From Alphaproteobacteria bacterium (GTDB lineage Bacteria; Pseudomonadota; Alphaproteobacteria; Rhizobiales; Xanthobacteraceae), in assembly GCA_016869215.1 (NCBI GenBank), contig VGEP01000008.1:93209-157208 (forward strand): a stretch of DNA of 64,000 bases. The letters are read 5' to 3'. This document shows positions 42,226 to 49,899 of the stretch, piece after piece. The notes beneath the pieces are model-generated. The model had not been told where the DNA came from. It worked only from the letters and a program-made list of their open reading frames with translations, and searched no databases. The position numbers and the translations under genes were made by a program. The first letter of the stretch is position 1. Every line of letters starts with the position of its first letter.

Positions 42226-43080
42226 ATGCGCGCATTGCGGTTCGCCGTTTGCGTTATCCTGCTGATCTTCGCCTTCATTCCCCGTCCTGCCGCGGCATGG
42301 ACGGTCACCGGCCACAGCGTCGTCGTCGAGATCGCGGTGCGCTACCTGTCGGCGCAAGCCGTAGAGCGGCTCAAGACCTTGCTCGACCGCGAGCCCGACG
42401 AGTTCGCCGACCTCTCGACCTGGGCCGACGACATCATCCGCGAGCGGCCCGAGACCTACTGGTGGCACACCGTTTCGATCCCGCACGCCAGCAACGGCTA
42501 TGTGCGCGAGCGCGACTGTCCGAAAGACGACTGCGTCGTGGAGCGCATCGAGCGGTTCATGGAGGTGCTGCGCGACCGCCGCGGCGGTCCGACGCAACAG
42601 GCCGAGGCGGTCAAGTTCCTGCTGCATTTCATCGGCGACCTGCACGTGCCGGTCCACGCCTACGCACCCGGTCCGCCGCACGACCCGTGGCGAAGCTGGT
42701 GGGACTGGGAAGGCCCGTGGGTCGACATCGGCGGGGCGGTTCACACCCTGCACGTCTGGTGGGACTGGCATTTCGTGCTGCGGCTCGGCCCAAACCGGCG
42801 CTCGATCCTCGAAAGCCTGCTGGCGCGGATTTCGGAGGACGACGTCGCCGCGTGGCAGCGCGGCACGCCGGCCGACTGGGCGAACGAGTCGTTCCACAGC
42901 GCGCGCGACTTCAAGTTCAGGCACGCCATCCCCGACGCGACCGCGCACGGGATCGGCACACGGGCGAACCCGATCGTGCTCGACGACGCGGTCGCCGACG
43001 AGGGCGCGGCCATCGCGTCCGAGCGGCTCAGGATGGCGGGCGTGCGGCTGGCGTGGGTGTTGAACCGGGTGTTGGAATGA
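42226..43080 (+). CDS. S1/P1-type zinc nuclease, exported
   Basis: A 284-residue exported phospholipase C/P1-nuclease family protein. The signal peptide ends at PAAA so that Trp25 becomes the mature N-terminus (WTVTGH), as required for the trinuclear zinc site. Other ligands are His30, the Asp in LSTWADD, the His in WWHTVSIPH, the HFIGDLHVPVH block and the His residues of HTLHVWWDWHF. S1/P1 nucleases cut single-stranded nucleic acid and release 3'-phosphate. The enzyme is probably periplasmic or secreted and used for phosphate or nucleotide scavenging. All metal positions appear present. It is a single gene, 116 bp after the PanB-like gene. Confidence 0.92.
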   Translation: MRALRFAVCVILLIFAFIPRPAAAWTVTGHSVVVEIAVRYLSAQAVERLKTLLDREPDEFADLSTWADDIIRERPETYWWHTVSIPHASNGYVRERDCPKDDCVVERIERFMEVLRDRRGGPTQQAEAVKFLLHFIGDLHVPVHAYAPGPPHDPWRSWWDWEGPWVDIGGAVHTLHVWWDWHFVLRLGPNRRSILESLLARISEDDVAAWQRGTPADWANESFHSARDFKFRHAIPDATAHGIGTRANPIVLDDAVADEGAAIASERLRMAGVRLAWVLNRVLE

Positions 43081-43107
43081 GGGCGCGGGTGAATCGCGCA
43101 CATTCCC

Positions 43108-43141
43108 GTAGCCCGGATTGAGCGCAGCGAAATCCGGGGGC
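43108..43141. repeat. short palindromic repeat
   Basis: GTAGCCCGGATT followed by GAGCGCAGCGAAATCCGGGG: the arms CCCGGATT and AATCCGGG pair around a 10-base loop. It lies 28 bp after the nuclease stop. This motif (CCGGATTGAGCGCAGCGAAATCCGG type) is a common proteobacterial REP-like palindrome and may end the nuclease transcript. Confidence 0.7.
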
Positions 43142-43212
43142 GGTCTCGCCCGCTGAACGGCCTCCCCGTATTCCGCTTCGCTCTTGACAATCGAATCGGT
43201 AAAAGCGGTCTC

Positions 43213-43476
43213 ATGACCGCGAACAAGTACGAGCCGCTGCGCGACTACCTGCTCAAGGAGAAGCGCGTCGATTTCATCCTCACGTTCGAGGAGATCGAGG
43301 ACATCCTCGGCTTCGCGCTGCCCCGGAGCGCGCAGCGCGCCGAGTGGTGGGACGACGACACGCCCGAGCATCCGCGCCTACAGCGGCAGGCGATCCGCGA
43401 CGGCGGATTCGATTCGCGCCGCACGCCCGACGGCATGAAGGTGCGGTTCCGCAAGACCTCGGTGTTCGGATTCTGA
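43213..43476 (+). CDS. small DUF7662-like protein
   Basis: An 87-residue soluble protein: KYEPLRDYLLKEKRVDFILT, then TFEEIEDILGFALPRSAQR and AEWWDDDTPEHPRLQ. This LxxYL...LTFxEIExILGxxLPxSA...WW pattern is the small domain often labelled DUF7662 (from memory), found alone or fused to defence or regulatory proteins; its biochemical function is unknown. The NMT1-like gene starts 6 bp after its stop, so the two are likely cotranscribed. The ATG is the only sensible start. Confidence 0.8.
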   Translation: MTANKYEPLRDYLLKEKRVDFILTFEEIEDILGFALPRSAQRAEWWDDDTPEHPRLQRQAIRDGGFDSRRTPDGMKVRFRKTSVFGF

Positions 43477-43482
43477 GCGCGC

Positions 43483-44391
43483 ATGTCCACAACGCGTCTC
43501 ACCGTCATGGTCTTCCCCGGCACGCAGACGCTGCCGCTGTTCGCGGCGCAGGCGAACGGTTATTTCGCAAAGCGCGGGCTCGATGTGCAACTCGTTCCCG
43601 CGCCGAACTCGGAAGAGCAGCGGCGCGGGCTCGCCGAAGGCCGCTTCGAAATCGTGCACGGTGCCGCCGACCAGTGCGTCGCACTCGCAGCGGCGGGTAC
43701 AGACGCCGCGATCGTCGCGGGCGGCGACAACGGCTTCAACCGGCTGTTCGTGCAGCCGGACATCGCACGGATCGAGGATTTGCGCGGCCGCACGCTGGTC
43801 GCGGACGTCGCCAACACCGGATGGTCGTTCGTGCTTTACGACATTCTGCGCCGGCACGGACTCCGGCGCGGCGACTACAGAATTCACGAGGCCGGCGCGC
43901 CGGTGCGCCGCTTCGAGGCGATGCGCGACAGCAAGGACATGGCTGCCGCGATCCTCAATCCGCCCTATGCGATCCATGCGCGGCGCGCGGGGTTGAAGGA
44001 CATGGGCGCGGTCGCCGATACGGTCGGCGCGTATCTCGGCACCGTGCCTTACGTCTTGCGATCCTGGGCGCGCGAGAAGCCGGATGTGCTGGTGTCCTAT
44101 CTCGCGGCGACGATCGCGGGCCTGCGATGGGCGCTCGATCCGTCGAACGCAAGCGAAGCCACCGCGCTCTATGCCGAGCGGCTGAACCTGCCGCCGGACA
44201 TCGCGCGCGAAATGTATTCGGTCGCGAGCGACTCCAAGCACGGCCTCGCCCGCGACGCCGCCTTCGACCGTGAAGGCTTCGACACCGTGCTGCGGCTGCG
44301 CGCCACGGCCGAAGGCCGGGAACCGATGGCAGCGGAGCCGCTGGCCGATCTCACGCATCGCCGGCGCGCGCTCGCCCTGCTTGAGCAATAA
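43483..44391 (+). CDS. NMT1/THI5-like solute-binding-fold protein without signal peptide
   Basis: A 302-residue protein with the periplasmic-binding-protein type II fold of the NMT1/THI5/SsuA family: LTVMVFPGTQTLPLFAAQAN, then YFAKRGLDVQLVPAP, then EDLRGRTLVADVANTGWSF and YRIHEAGAPVRRFEAM. Such proteins normally carry a signal peptide and feed an ABC transporter. Here the protein starts directly at the first strand and no ABC genes are nearby. Cytoplasmic relatives of this fold include enzymes such as 4,5-dihydroxyphthalate decarboxylase and THI5, so an enzymatic role is possible. It is followed after 12 bp by a cupin gene. Confidence 0.82.
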   Translation: MSTTRLTVMVFPGTQTLPLFAAQANGYFAKRGLDVQLVPAPNSEEQRRGLAEGRFEIVHGAADQCVALAAAGTDAAIVAGGDNGFNRLFVQPDIARIEDLRGRTLVADVANTGWSFVLYDILRRHGLRRGDYRIHEAGAPVRRFEAMRDSKDMAAAILNPPYAIHARRAGLKDMGAVADTVGAYLGTVPYVLRSWAREKPDVLVSYLAATIAGLRWALDPSNASEATALYAERLNLPPDIAREMYSVASDSKHGLARDAAFDREGFDTVLRLRATAEGREPMAAEPLADLTHRRRALALLEQ

Positions 44392-44403
44392 AGGAGACAT
44401 CCC

Positions 44404-44763
44404 ATGCCCGTGGTCGAGCACGCCAAGGTCCCGCGCGAGCCGTTTCCGGGCGGTGCGACCTACCAGACACTGGTCGGCGACGCCGCAGGCTCGACGCCCG
44501 TGCGGCTCGGACTGCAGACCTCGCCGCCCGGCTACAAGACGCCGCTGCATTCGCATCCCTACTGGGAAATCCTCACCGTGGTCGACGGCGAGGGCGAAGG
44601 CTGGATCGACGGCAGCGACGACATGATCCCGATGAGGGCCGGTGTGACGCTGGTGATTCCGACGGGCGTCCTGCACTACTTCCGCGCCACCGGCACGCAG
44701 CCGCTGCGGACCTATGGCATCCACGTCTCGCCGCACCGCATCGTCAACGTCCATGGCGAATGA
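44404..44763 (+). CDS. single-domain cupin protein
   Basis: A 119-residue cupin. Motif 1 is TPLHSHPYWEILTVVDGEGE (His-x-His-x3-Glu) and motif 2 is VIPTGVLHYFRATG, which provides the last His. AAGGAGA lies just before ATG 44404. It is the third gene of a small operon with the DUF7662-like and NMT1-like genes. The complete metal site suggests an enzyme (dioxygenase, isomerase or decarboxylase) rather than a storage protein. The substrate is unknown. Confidence 0.88.
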   Translation: MPVVEHAKVPREPFPGGATYQTLVGDAAGSTPVRLGLQTSPPGYKTPLHSHPYWEILTVVDGEGEGWIDGSDDMIPMRAGVTLVIPTGVLHYFRATGTQPLRTYGIHVSPHRIVNVHGE

Positions 44764-44774
44764 GCGGACCCATA

Positions 44775-44818
44775 GCGTTTTCGAGCGAAACGGACACCGG
44801 TTCGCGTGGAGAAAACGC
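44775..44818. repeat. nested palindromic repeat
   Basis: Outer arms GCGTTTTC (44775-44782) and GAAAACGC (44811-44818) enclose inner arms GCGAA (44785-44789) and TTCGC (44801-44805). It lies between the convergent cupin gene and the small Cys protein gene. I recall near-identical elements (GCGTTTTCGAGCGAA...) in many intergenic regions of Bradyrhizobium-like genomes; this could not be checked. It probably serves as a bidirectional 3'-end structure. Confidence 0.7.
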
Positions 44819-44832
44819 GCCAAGACAAAAAG

Positions 44833-45129
44833 TCAGCAGCAGTCGCAGACGAAGTCGACGGACACCGCGAGCGCGGGTTTGTACCAGGCCGGCGGCAGGT
44901 CGTCCTCGGTCACGTCCGCAACCGGCTTGAACACCTTGAAATGGTGCCGCCGCTCGCCGTCCCAGAACGCAATCACGGTCTCGATCGGCGGGCAGCCCGG
45001 CACGGCGCAGTTGACCTCGGCCACGAGAATCGCGCTCTCACCCAGCGCGAATCGCTCGCGCACCCATTCGCGCACGCGATGCAGCGCTGCCGGATTGCCG
45101 GGGCTTTTCCTGGTGAAGGCGAGCGTCAT
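44833..45129 (-). CDS. small conserved-looking protein with C-terminal Cys cluster
   Basis: A 98-residue soluble protein. It contains AEVNCAVPGCPPIETVIAFW in the centre, HHFKVFKPVADVTEDDLPPA near residue 65, and ends in the sequence CDCC directly before the TGA stop. Five to six Cys in 98 residues, three of them terminal, suggest metal or redox chemistry. I do not recognise a named family. It is divergent from the alcohol dehydrogenase gene by 50 bp. GC and codon use are typical of the window. Confidence 0.75.
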   Translation of the reverse strand: MTLAFTRKSPGNPAALHRVREWVRERFALGESAILVAEVNCAVPGCPPIETVIAFWDGERRHHFKVFKPVADVTEDDLPPAWYKPALAVSVDFVCDCC

Positions 45130-45179
45130 GCGCTTTAGAATGCCGGCCGAGAGTTGGCGGCCATTATCGGAGAAGTGAA

Positions 45180-46289
45180 GTGGCAGAGAAAGTGCTGGCG
45201 GCCGTGCGCGTCGCGCCGAGCAAGACCGAAATCCGCGAATATCCGATGCCGGACGTTCCGGCGGACGGCGCGCTGATGAAGATGGAGGTCGGCGGCATCT
45301 GCGGCACCGACGTCAAGCTCTACAAGCACCCGCCAAACAACAAACCCACCATCATGGGCCACGAGAACATCGGCTTCATCGCCAAGGCCGGCCGCGAGTT
45401 CACCAGCCGCAAGGGCTTCAAGGAAGGCGACCTCGTCTTCGTCGAGCATTACGTGAGCTGCGGCAAGTGCGAGTGGTGCCACTCGGGGCAGTACCGGCAC
45501 TGCGACAACACCAACTGGCGCACCAATCCCGACGCGATCCGCTACGGCTACACCTCCGACGAGCGGCCGCCCCACCTGTGGGGCGGTTTCGCGCAGTACA
45601 TGTACCTGCCGTGGAACGCGGTGATCCATCATGTGCCGAAGGGCGTGTCGCCGGAGCTGGCCGGGCTCGTCACGCCGATGGCGAACGGCGTGGAGTGGTC
45701 GTTGTTCGACGGCAACGTCGGCTACAACTCGACGGTCCTCATTCAAGGTCCCGGCCAGCAGGGCCTGTCGCAGACCGTGATCTGCAAGCAGGCCGGCGCC
45801 GCGCTGATCATCGTCACCGGCACGGCGAAGGACAAGGCGCGCATGGAGGTCGCGAAAAAACTCGGCGCGGATTATGTGATCGACGTCAGCAAGGAGGACC
45901 CGCTCGCGCGCATCATGGAGATCACCGGCGGCAAGGGCGTCGACGTCTCGCTCGACTGCACCGCCGGCGCCGGCACGATCCCGATCCTGCTCGGCATCGA
46001 GGCGCTGAAGCGCAAGGCCGGCATCATCGTCGCGCAGGGCGAGCTGAAGGAGTTTCCGAACTTCCCGCTGGAGAAGTTCACGGTGAAATTCATCACCATG
46101 AAGAGCGCGCGCGGCCACAGCTATCGCGCGTGCGAGCTGGCACTGGAGCAGCTGGCGTCGAAGCGGTTTCCGCTGGAACTGGTGACGACGCACCGCTTCG
46201 GGCTCAACGACGTGGACAAGGCGATCAAGGCGGTCGGCGGCGAAGGCGTACCGGACGTGATTCACGCTTCGCTGATGCCGTGGATGTGA
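45180..46289 (+). CDS. zinc-dependent alcohol dehydrogenase (MDR family)
   Basis: A 369-residue medium-chain dehydrogenase. The catalytic-zinc residues are Cys in GGICGTDVK and His-Glu in MGHENIGF. The structural-zinc set is CGKCEWCHSGQYRHC. The cofactor domain has VLIQGPGQQGLSQTVICKQA (GxGxxG variant) and an Asp at the end of the next block (VIDVSKEDP). It oxidises an alcohol or polyol with NAD(P); it is closest in feel to the threonine/sorbitol dehydrogenase branch. The start is GTG 45180 with GGAGAA 6 bases upstream. The PdxA-family gene follows after a family B repeat, so the two may act on the same pathway. Confidence 0.92.
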   Translation: MAEKVLAAVRVAPSKTEIREYPMPDVPADGALMKMEVGGICGTDVKLYKHPPNNKPTIMGHENIGFIAKAGREFTSRKGFKEGDLVFVEHYVSCGKCEWCHSGQYRHCDNTNWRTNPDAIRYGYTSDERPPHLWGGFAQYMYLPWNAVIHHVPKGVSPELAGLVTPMANGVEWSLFDGNVGYNSTVLIQGPGQQGLSQTVICKQAGAALIIVTGTAKDKARMEVAKKLGADYVIDVSKEDPLARIMEITGGKGVDVSLDCTAGAGTIPILLGIEALKRKAGIIVAQGELKEFPNFPLEKFTVKFITMKSARGHSYRACELALEQLASKRFPLELVTTHRFGLNDVDKAIKAVGGEGVPDVIHASLMPWM

Positions 46290-46307
46290 TGAGCTGCGCT
46301 CTCGGTT

Positions 46308-46394
46308 GTCATGGCCGGGCTTGACCCGGCCATCCCGATGCAAAGGGCAAAGCGTTCAGTGAATCGAGATCGCCGGGTCAAGCCCGGCGATGAC
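46308..46394. repeat. palindromic intergenic repeat, family B copy 3
   Basis: Two hairpins, GGCCGGGCTTGACCCGGCC and CGCCGGGTCAAGCCCGGCG, with ATCGAGAT between them. The first 32 bases equal those of copy 2. It fills nearly all the space between the alcohol dehydrogenase stop (46289) and the PdxA-family start, so any ribosome-binding site for the latter must lie at its very end. Confidence 0.85.
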
Positions 46395-46408
46395 GGGTGG
46401 AGAAACCG

Positions 46409-47404
46409 GTGCCAAATCGCAAGCCGACCATCGTCCTTCCCGTCGGCGATCCGGCCGGAATCGGGCCGGAGATCGCGCTGAAGGCCGCGCTCGATCCGAA
46501 GGTGTGCGCGGCCTGCGATCCGGTGCTGGTGAGCGACGCGGGCGTGATCGAACGTCACGCCAAGGCCTGCGGGCTGAACGTGACGCTGAACGTAATCGAC
46601 AGCACCGCGAAGGCCGACCGCTCGGGCGCGCGCATCAACGTACTTTCCTGCCCGCAGCCGGAAACGACTGCTCTCGGCTTCGGCATCGTCAGCCCGGTGA
46701 GCGGGCGTGCGTCGATTGCGTTCTGCGCCGCCGCGATCAAGGCCGCGCAAAGCGGCGAGGCCGACGCCGTGGTGGCCGCGCCGCAGCACGAGACCTCGAT
46801 CGCGCGGGCCGGGATCGCGTTCGACGGCCATCCCTCGTTCGTGGCGCGGCAGACCGGAACCAACGAGGCCGGCGTCTACATGATGCTGTGCTTCGGCGAC
46901 ACCAAGATCGCGCACGTCACGCTGCACCGGAGCGTGCGCGACGCGCTTGCCGAAGTGACGCGCGAGAACGTCGCGCGCACCATCCGCGCCACCGATCACG
47001 CCCTGAAGCGCCTCGGCGTCGCGTCGCCGCGCATTGCGGTGAGCGGCGTCAATCCGCACGCCGGCGAAGGCGGGCTGTTCGGCCGCGAGGAAATCGAGAT
47101 CGTGAAGCCCGCGATGGACGACGCCGCGCACGAGGGCCTTCAGGTCGAAGGCCCGTTCGGCGCCGACACGATGTTTCACATGCCGGGCTTCGACGCCTTC
47201 GTGGTCATGCTGCACGACCAGGGCCACATCGCCGCCAAGCTCTTGGCGCGCAACGCGGCGGCGGCGCTGACCATCGGCGTGCCGATTTTGTTTTCGTCGG
47301 TCGCGCACGGCACCGGCCACGACATCGCGGGCAAGGGCGTCGCCGATCCATCGGCAATGATCGAGGCGGTGTTGCGGATGGCGGGGGCGAAGCGGCTCGG
47401 CTGA
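46409..47404 (+). CDS. PdxA-family 4-hydroxythreonine-4-phosphate dehydrogenase-like protein
   Basis: A 331-residue PdxA-family protein. Conserved blocks are VGDPAGIGPEI, the metal His residues in APQHETSIARAG, VTLHRSV and LHDQGH, the NPHAGEGGLFG loop, and the C-terminal AHGTGHDIAGKG. The three His ligands are present, while the lysine after the first (HK in E. coli PdxA) is Glu here. This fits the PdxA2-like branch, which oxidises and decarboxylates other phosphorylated sugar acids in catabolism. No pyridoxine genes are nearby and an alcohol dehydrogenase is. GTG 46409 has GGAG 7 bases upstream; an alternative GTG at 46397 lies almost in the repeat. Confidence 0.88.
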   Translation: MPNRKPTIVLPVGDPAGIGPEIALKAALDPKVCAACDPVLVSDAGVIERHAKACGLNVTLNVIDSTAKADRSGARINVLSCPQPETTALGFGIVSPVSGRASIAFCAAAIKAAQSGEADAVVAAPQHETSIARAGIAFDGHPSFVARQTGTNEAGVYMMLCFGDTKIAHVTLHRSVRDALAEVTRENVARTIRATDHALKRLGVASPRIAVSGVNPHAGEGGLFGREEIEIVKPAMDDAAHEGLQVEGPFGADTMFHMPGFDAFVVMLHDQGHIAAKLLARNAAAALTIGVPILFSSVAHGTGHDIAGKGVADPSAMIEAVLRMAGAKRLG

Positions 47405-47415
47405 TTACCGGCCTC

Positions 47416-47518
47416 GTGTCCCGGGCGAGTGAAGCGAGACCCGGGACCCAGCTTTCTTTCCAACCGGGGTCCCGGATCAGCGGTGCACCGCCGCGCGCTG
47501 CACCGCGTCCGGGACACA
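47416..47518. repeat. palindromic intergenic repeat, family A copy 2
   Basis: A 103-bp element starting GTGTCCCGGG and ending CCGGGACAC, with CCCGGGACCCAGCTT and GGGGTCCCGGATCAGCGG inside, both shared with copy 1 at 17621. It sits between the convergent PdxA-family and cupin genes. Confidence 0.8.
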
Positions 47519-47521
47519 AGC

Positions 47522-48103
47522 TCAGCGCTGCCCGCCGCCGTTCTTCATCGTCTCATCGAAGCCCGGCGCATTTGCCACCTGATCGAACCAGTCGAAGCCC
47601 ATCTCCTTGACGATGCGGTTCGACATCACGATCAGCCGGCAGTCCTCGCGGTCGCCGGCGATGTGCTGATGGTTGGTGAACGGCGGGATGTAGATGTAGT
47701 CGCCGCGCTTCCAGGAGAACGCCTTCGGCTCCGCGGCCCATTCCCACTGGAACGCTTCGAGACAGTCCCACTTCAGGTCCCAGTGCAGGTCGTAGCCGGA
47801 GCCTTCGACCACGAAGATCAGCTCTTCCCACATGTGCCGGTGAACGCCCGACTTCTCGCCGGGCTTGAGGAACTGCATGTAGGCCTCGACGCACATCTCG
47901 CGCGTGTTCAGCTTCTCGTGGACGAGATGCTTGATCAGGCCGTCGGCGCACTGCTCCCACGGCATGTCCTCGGCAAGCACGACGTTGGTGCGGCTTTCAT
48001 ACTGTTTGCGGAACTCGGCAGAGGCCTTCGCCTCGTCGGCACGGAAGGTCGCGGTCTTGCTGCCGGAGAGCGCAGGGCCTTTGTCGGTGAACACGGTTGC
48101 CAT
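47522..48103 (-). CDS. single-cupin protein (N-half-like of a split bicupin)
   Basis: A 193-residue protein with one cupin domain. KSGVHRHMWEELIFVVEGSG is motif 1 (HRH-x3-E). The second motif is GDYIYIPPFTNHQHIAGD. The motif context WEELIFVVEGSG resembles the N-terminal cupin of the bicupins at 21201 and 22601 (YEEIYFVVEGRG), but with the His pair retained. The N-terminal 60 residues are helical. ATG 48103 has GAGGAG upstream. The next gene upstream in the operon (10 bp away) looks like the C-terminal half. They may form one hetero-oligomeric enzyme. Confidence 0.85.
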   Translation of the reverse strand: MATVFTDKGPALSGSKTATFRADEAKASAEFRKQYESRTNVVLAEDMPWEQCADGLIKHLVHEKLNTREMCVEAYMQFLKPGEKSGVHRHMWEELIFVVEGSGYDLHWDLKWDCLEAFQWEWAAEPKAFSWKRGDYIYIPPFTNHQHIAGDREDCRLIVMSNRIVKEMGFDWFDQVANAPGFDETMKNGGGQR

Positions 48104-48113
48104 GGCGCGCTCC

Positions 48114-48707
48114 TCAGATATCGCTCGGCGGCTTGTAGTTCTCCGCCCCCTTGGGCGGGATCTTCGAAGGCCATTCGACGATCTTCTGGAACAGCAGGTG
48201 CATGAACAGGAACAGCGGCTTGGCCTTGAACACCAGGAGGATCGCTTCCTCGTCCTTCGAATCGTTGAAGTGCTGGTGCACGCAGGCGTTCTCGACCAGC
48301 ATCACGTCGCCGGCCTTCCAGGGAATGTGCCGGCCGTCGTGCACGTCGTGGCCATGGCCCTTCAGCACGTAGAACACCGCGCTGTTGAGGTGGCCGTGCT
48401 TCTGGCCGGACGCGCCGGGCGCGTAAGCCTCGATATGGCTCTCGATCGACTGCGTGATGTTGACCGCCTGGGGCGAGATCACGCTCTTGCCGTAGTGGCC
48501 GGGGCCGCCCTTCCAGGGCACGTCCTTGGACGAGAACACCCGCGGCTGGTCGACGAGCTGCTTGTAGAGGTGGCTATAGGTGCCCTCCAGCGCACGAACG
48601 AAGGTGCGGTTCTTGGCCCAGCGGTCCCAGTGCTGGTTTTCTTTTTCCGCCTTCTGGTCGTCGGGTTGATTGTGGCCGACTCCTGGGTTTTCCAGAATGC
48701 CTGTCAT
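48114..48707 (-). CDS. single-cupin protein (C-half-like of a split bicupin)
   Basis: A 197-residue protein. The cupin core contains GQKHGHLNSAVFYVLKGHGH and GDVMLVENACVHQHFND. The HGH...HQHFN pattern matches the C-terminal cupin of the two bicupins (HAH...HQHF). The N-terminal 60 residues are rich in Trp, Lys and Glu. ATG 48707 (GGGAGCAGG upstream) is preferred; the 24-residue upstream extension is Arg/Ser-rich intergenic reading. It is the first gene of a two-gene operon with the cupin at 47522. It is divergent from the receptor gene at 48849. Confidence 0.85.
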   Translation of the reverse strand: MTGILENPGVGHNQPDDQKAEKENQHWDRWAKNRTFVRALEGTYSHLYKQLVDQPRVFSSKDVPWKGGPGHYGKSVISPQAVNITQSIESHIEAYAPGASGQKHGHLNSAVFYVLKGHGHDVHDGRHIPWKAGDVMLVENACVHQHFNDSKDEEAILLVFKAKPLFLFMHLLFQKIVEWPSKIPPKGAENYKPPSDI

Positions 48708-48772
48708 TGGGCCTGCTCCCTGGGACGAATCCCGGCTTGAGCTAGAACGCGCTCGCACCATATCGCGCGTCC

Positions 48773-48802
48773 TTGTCAAATCAATCGGCCCGTGAGGATA
48801 AT
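48773..48802 (+). promoter_or_regulatory. sigma70-like promoter for the receptor gene at 48849
   Basis: TTGTCA (48773-48778) and GATAAT (48797-48802) are separated by 18 bases, one mismatch each from the consensus boxes. The transcript would start about 40 bp before GTG 48849. This is a pattern match by eye only. Confidence 0.45.
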
Positions 48803-48848
48803 GGCCTCAGCCGCCGCAGAGCGGCATCGTTCCCGAGGGAGGAACAAA

Positions 48849-49871
48849 GTGCGCCAAGCCTTGTTCGGCCTGCTGGCCATTGCGGCGATGACCGCCATGG
48901 CCGGCGACGTGCGCGCGCAATCCGCCGCCGCGTTCTACAAAGGCAAGACCGTCGACCTTTATATCGGCTACAGCGCGGGCGGCGCCTACGACATCTACGC
49001 CCGCATGATTTCGCGGTTTATCGGCAAGCACATTCCCGGCAACCCGACCGTGGTGCCGAAGAACATGGCCGGCGCCGGCAGCCTCGTGCTGGCGAACTGG
49101 ATGTACAACATCGCGCCGAAGGACGGCAGCGCAATCGGCATCATCGGGCGCGGAACCGGATTCGATCCGCTGCTGGGAAACCAGAAGGCGAAATTCGACG
49201 CCACGAAGTTCACCTGGCTCGGCAGCGCCAACAACGAGGTCAGCGTCTGCGTCGCCTGGCACACCTCCGGCATCACCAAGTTCGAGGAGCTGCTCACCAG
49301 GGAACTGGTGGTCGGCGGCACGGGGGCTGCGGCCGACACCGACCAGTTCCCGAAAATCGTCAATGGCGTGCTCGGCACCAAGTTCAAGGTCGTCACCGGC
49401 TATCCCGGCGGCAACGAGGTCGGGCTCGCGATGGAGCGCGGCGAAGTTCACGGCCGCTGCGGCTGGTCGTGGTCGAGCGTCAAGACGACGCACAAGAAAT
49501 GGTACGATGAGAAGAGGTTCCACATCCTCGTTCAGCTCGCGCTCAACAAGCATCCCGACCTGCCCCATCTGCCGCTGATTATCGATCTCGCGAAGTCCGA
49601 CGAACAGAAAAGAATTCTTGAGCTGATCTTCGCGCGTCAGGTCATGGGCCGGCCGTTCCTGGCGCCGCCCGGCTTGCCAAAGGAGCGTGCCGACGTTCTG
49701 CGCAAGGCGTTCATGGACACGATGCGCGACAAGGAGTTCCTGGCCGCGGCCGAAAAGGCGCAGATGGAAGTCACGCCGGTGCCGGGCGAAGAGGTGGACC
49801 GCCTGGTGAAAACCCTCCACGCCACGCCGCCGGACGTCACGAAGAAGGCGATTTCAATCCTGGCGCGATGA
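48849..49871 (+). CDS. Bug-like periplasmic solute-binding protein (long-subgroup)
   Basis: A 340-residue exported receptor, clear paralogue of the gene at 18288. GTG 48849 with GGGAGGAA upstream yields the signal peptide ALFGLLAIAAMTAMAGDVRA. Shared blocks: AAFYKGKTVDLYIGYSAGGA, TVVPKNMAGAGSLVLANWM, TGYPGGNEVGLAMERGEVHG and the C-terminal TPVPGEEVDRLVKTL. It carries extra Cys residues (SVCVAWHTSG, GRCGWSW) absent in the paralogue. The ThDP-enzyme gene starts 28 bp downstream on the same strand, so the ligand may be its substrate or precursor. Confidence 0.92.
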   Translation: MRQALFGLLAIAAMTAMAGDVRAQSAAAFYKGKTVDLYIGYSAGGAYDIYARMISRFIGKHIPGNPTVVPKNMAGAGSLVLANWMYNIAPKDGSAIGIIGRGTGFDPLLGNQKAKFDATKFTWLGSANNEVSVCVAWHTSGITKFEELLTRELVVGGTGAAADTDQFPKIVNGVLGTKFKVVTGYPGGNEVGLAMERGEVHGRCGWSWSSVKTTHKKWYDEKRFHILVQLALNKHPDLPHLPLIIDLAKSDEQKRILELIFARQVMGRPFLAPPGLPKERADVLRKAFMDTMRDKEFLAAAEKAQMEVTPVPGEEVDRLVKTLHATPPDVTKKAISILAR

Positions 49872-49899
49872 CGGAACGCCTGCGGGGTATCGATCGGCA

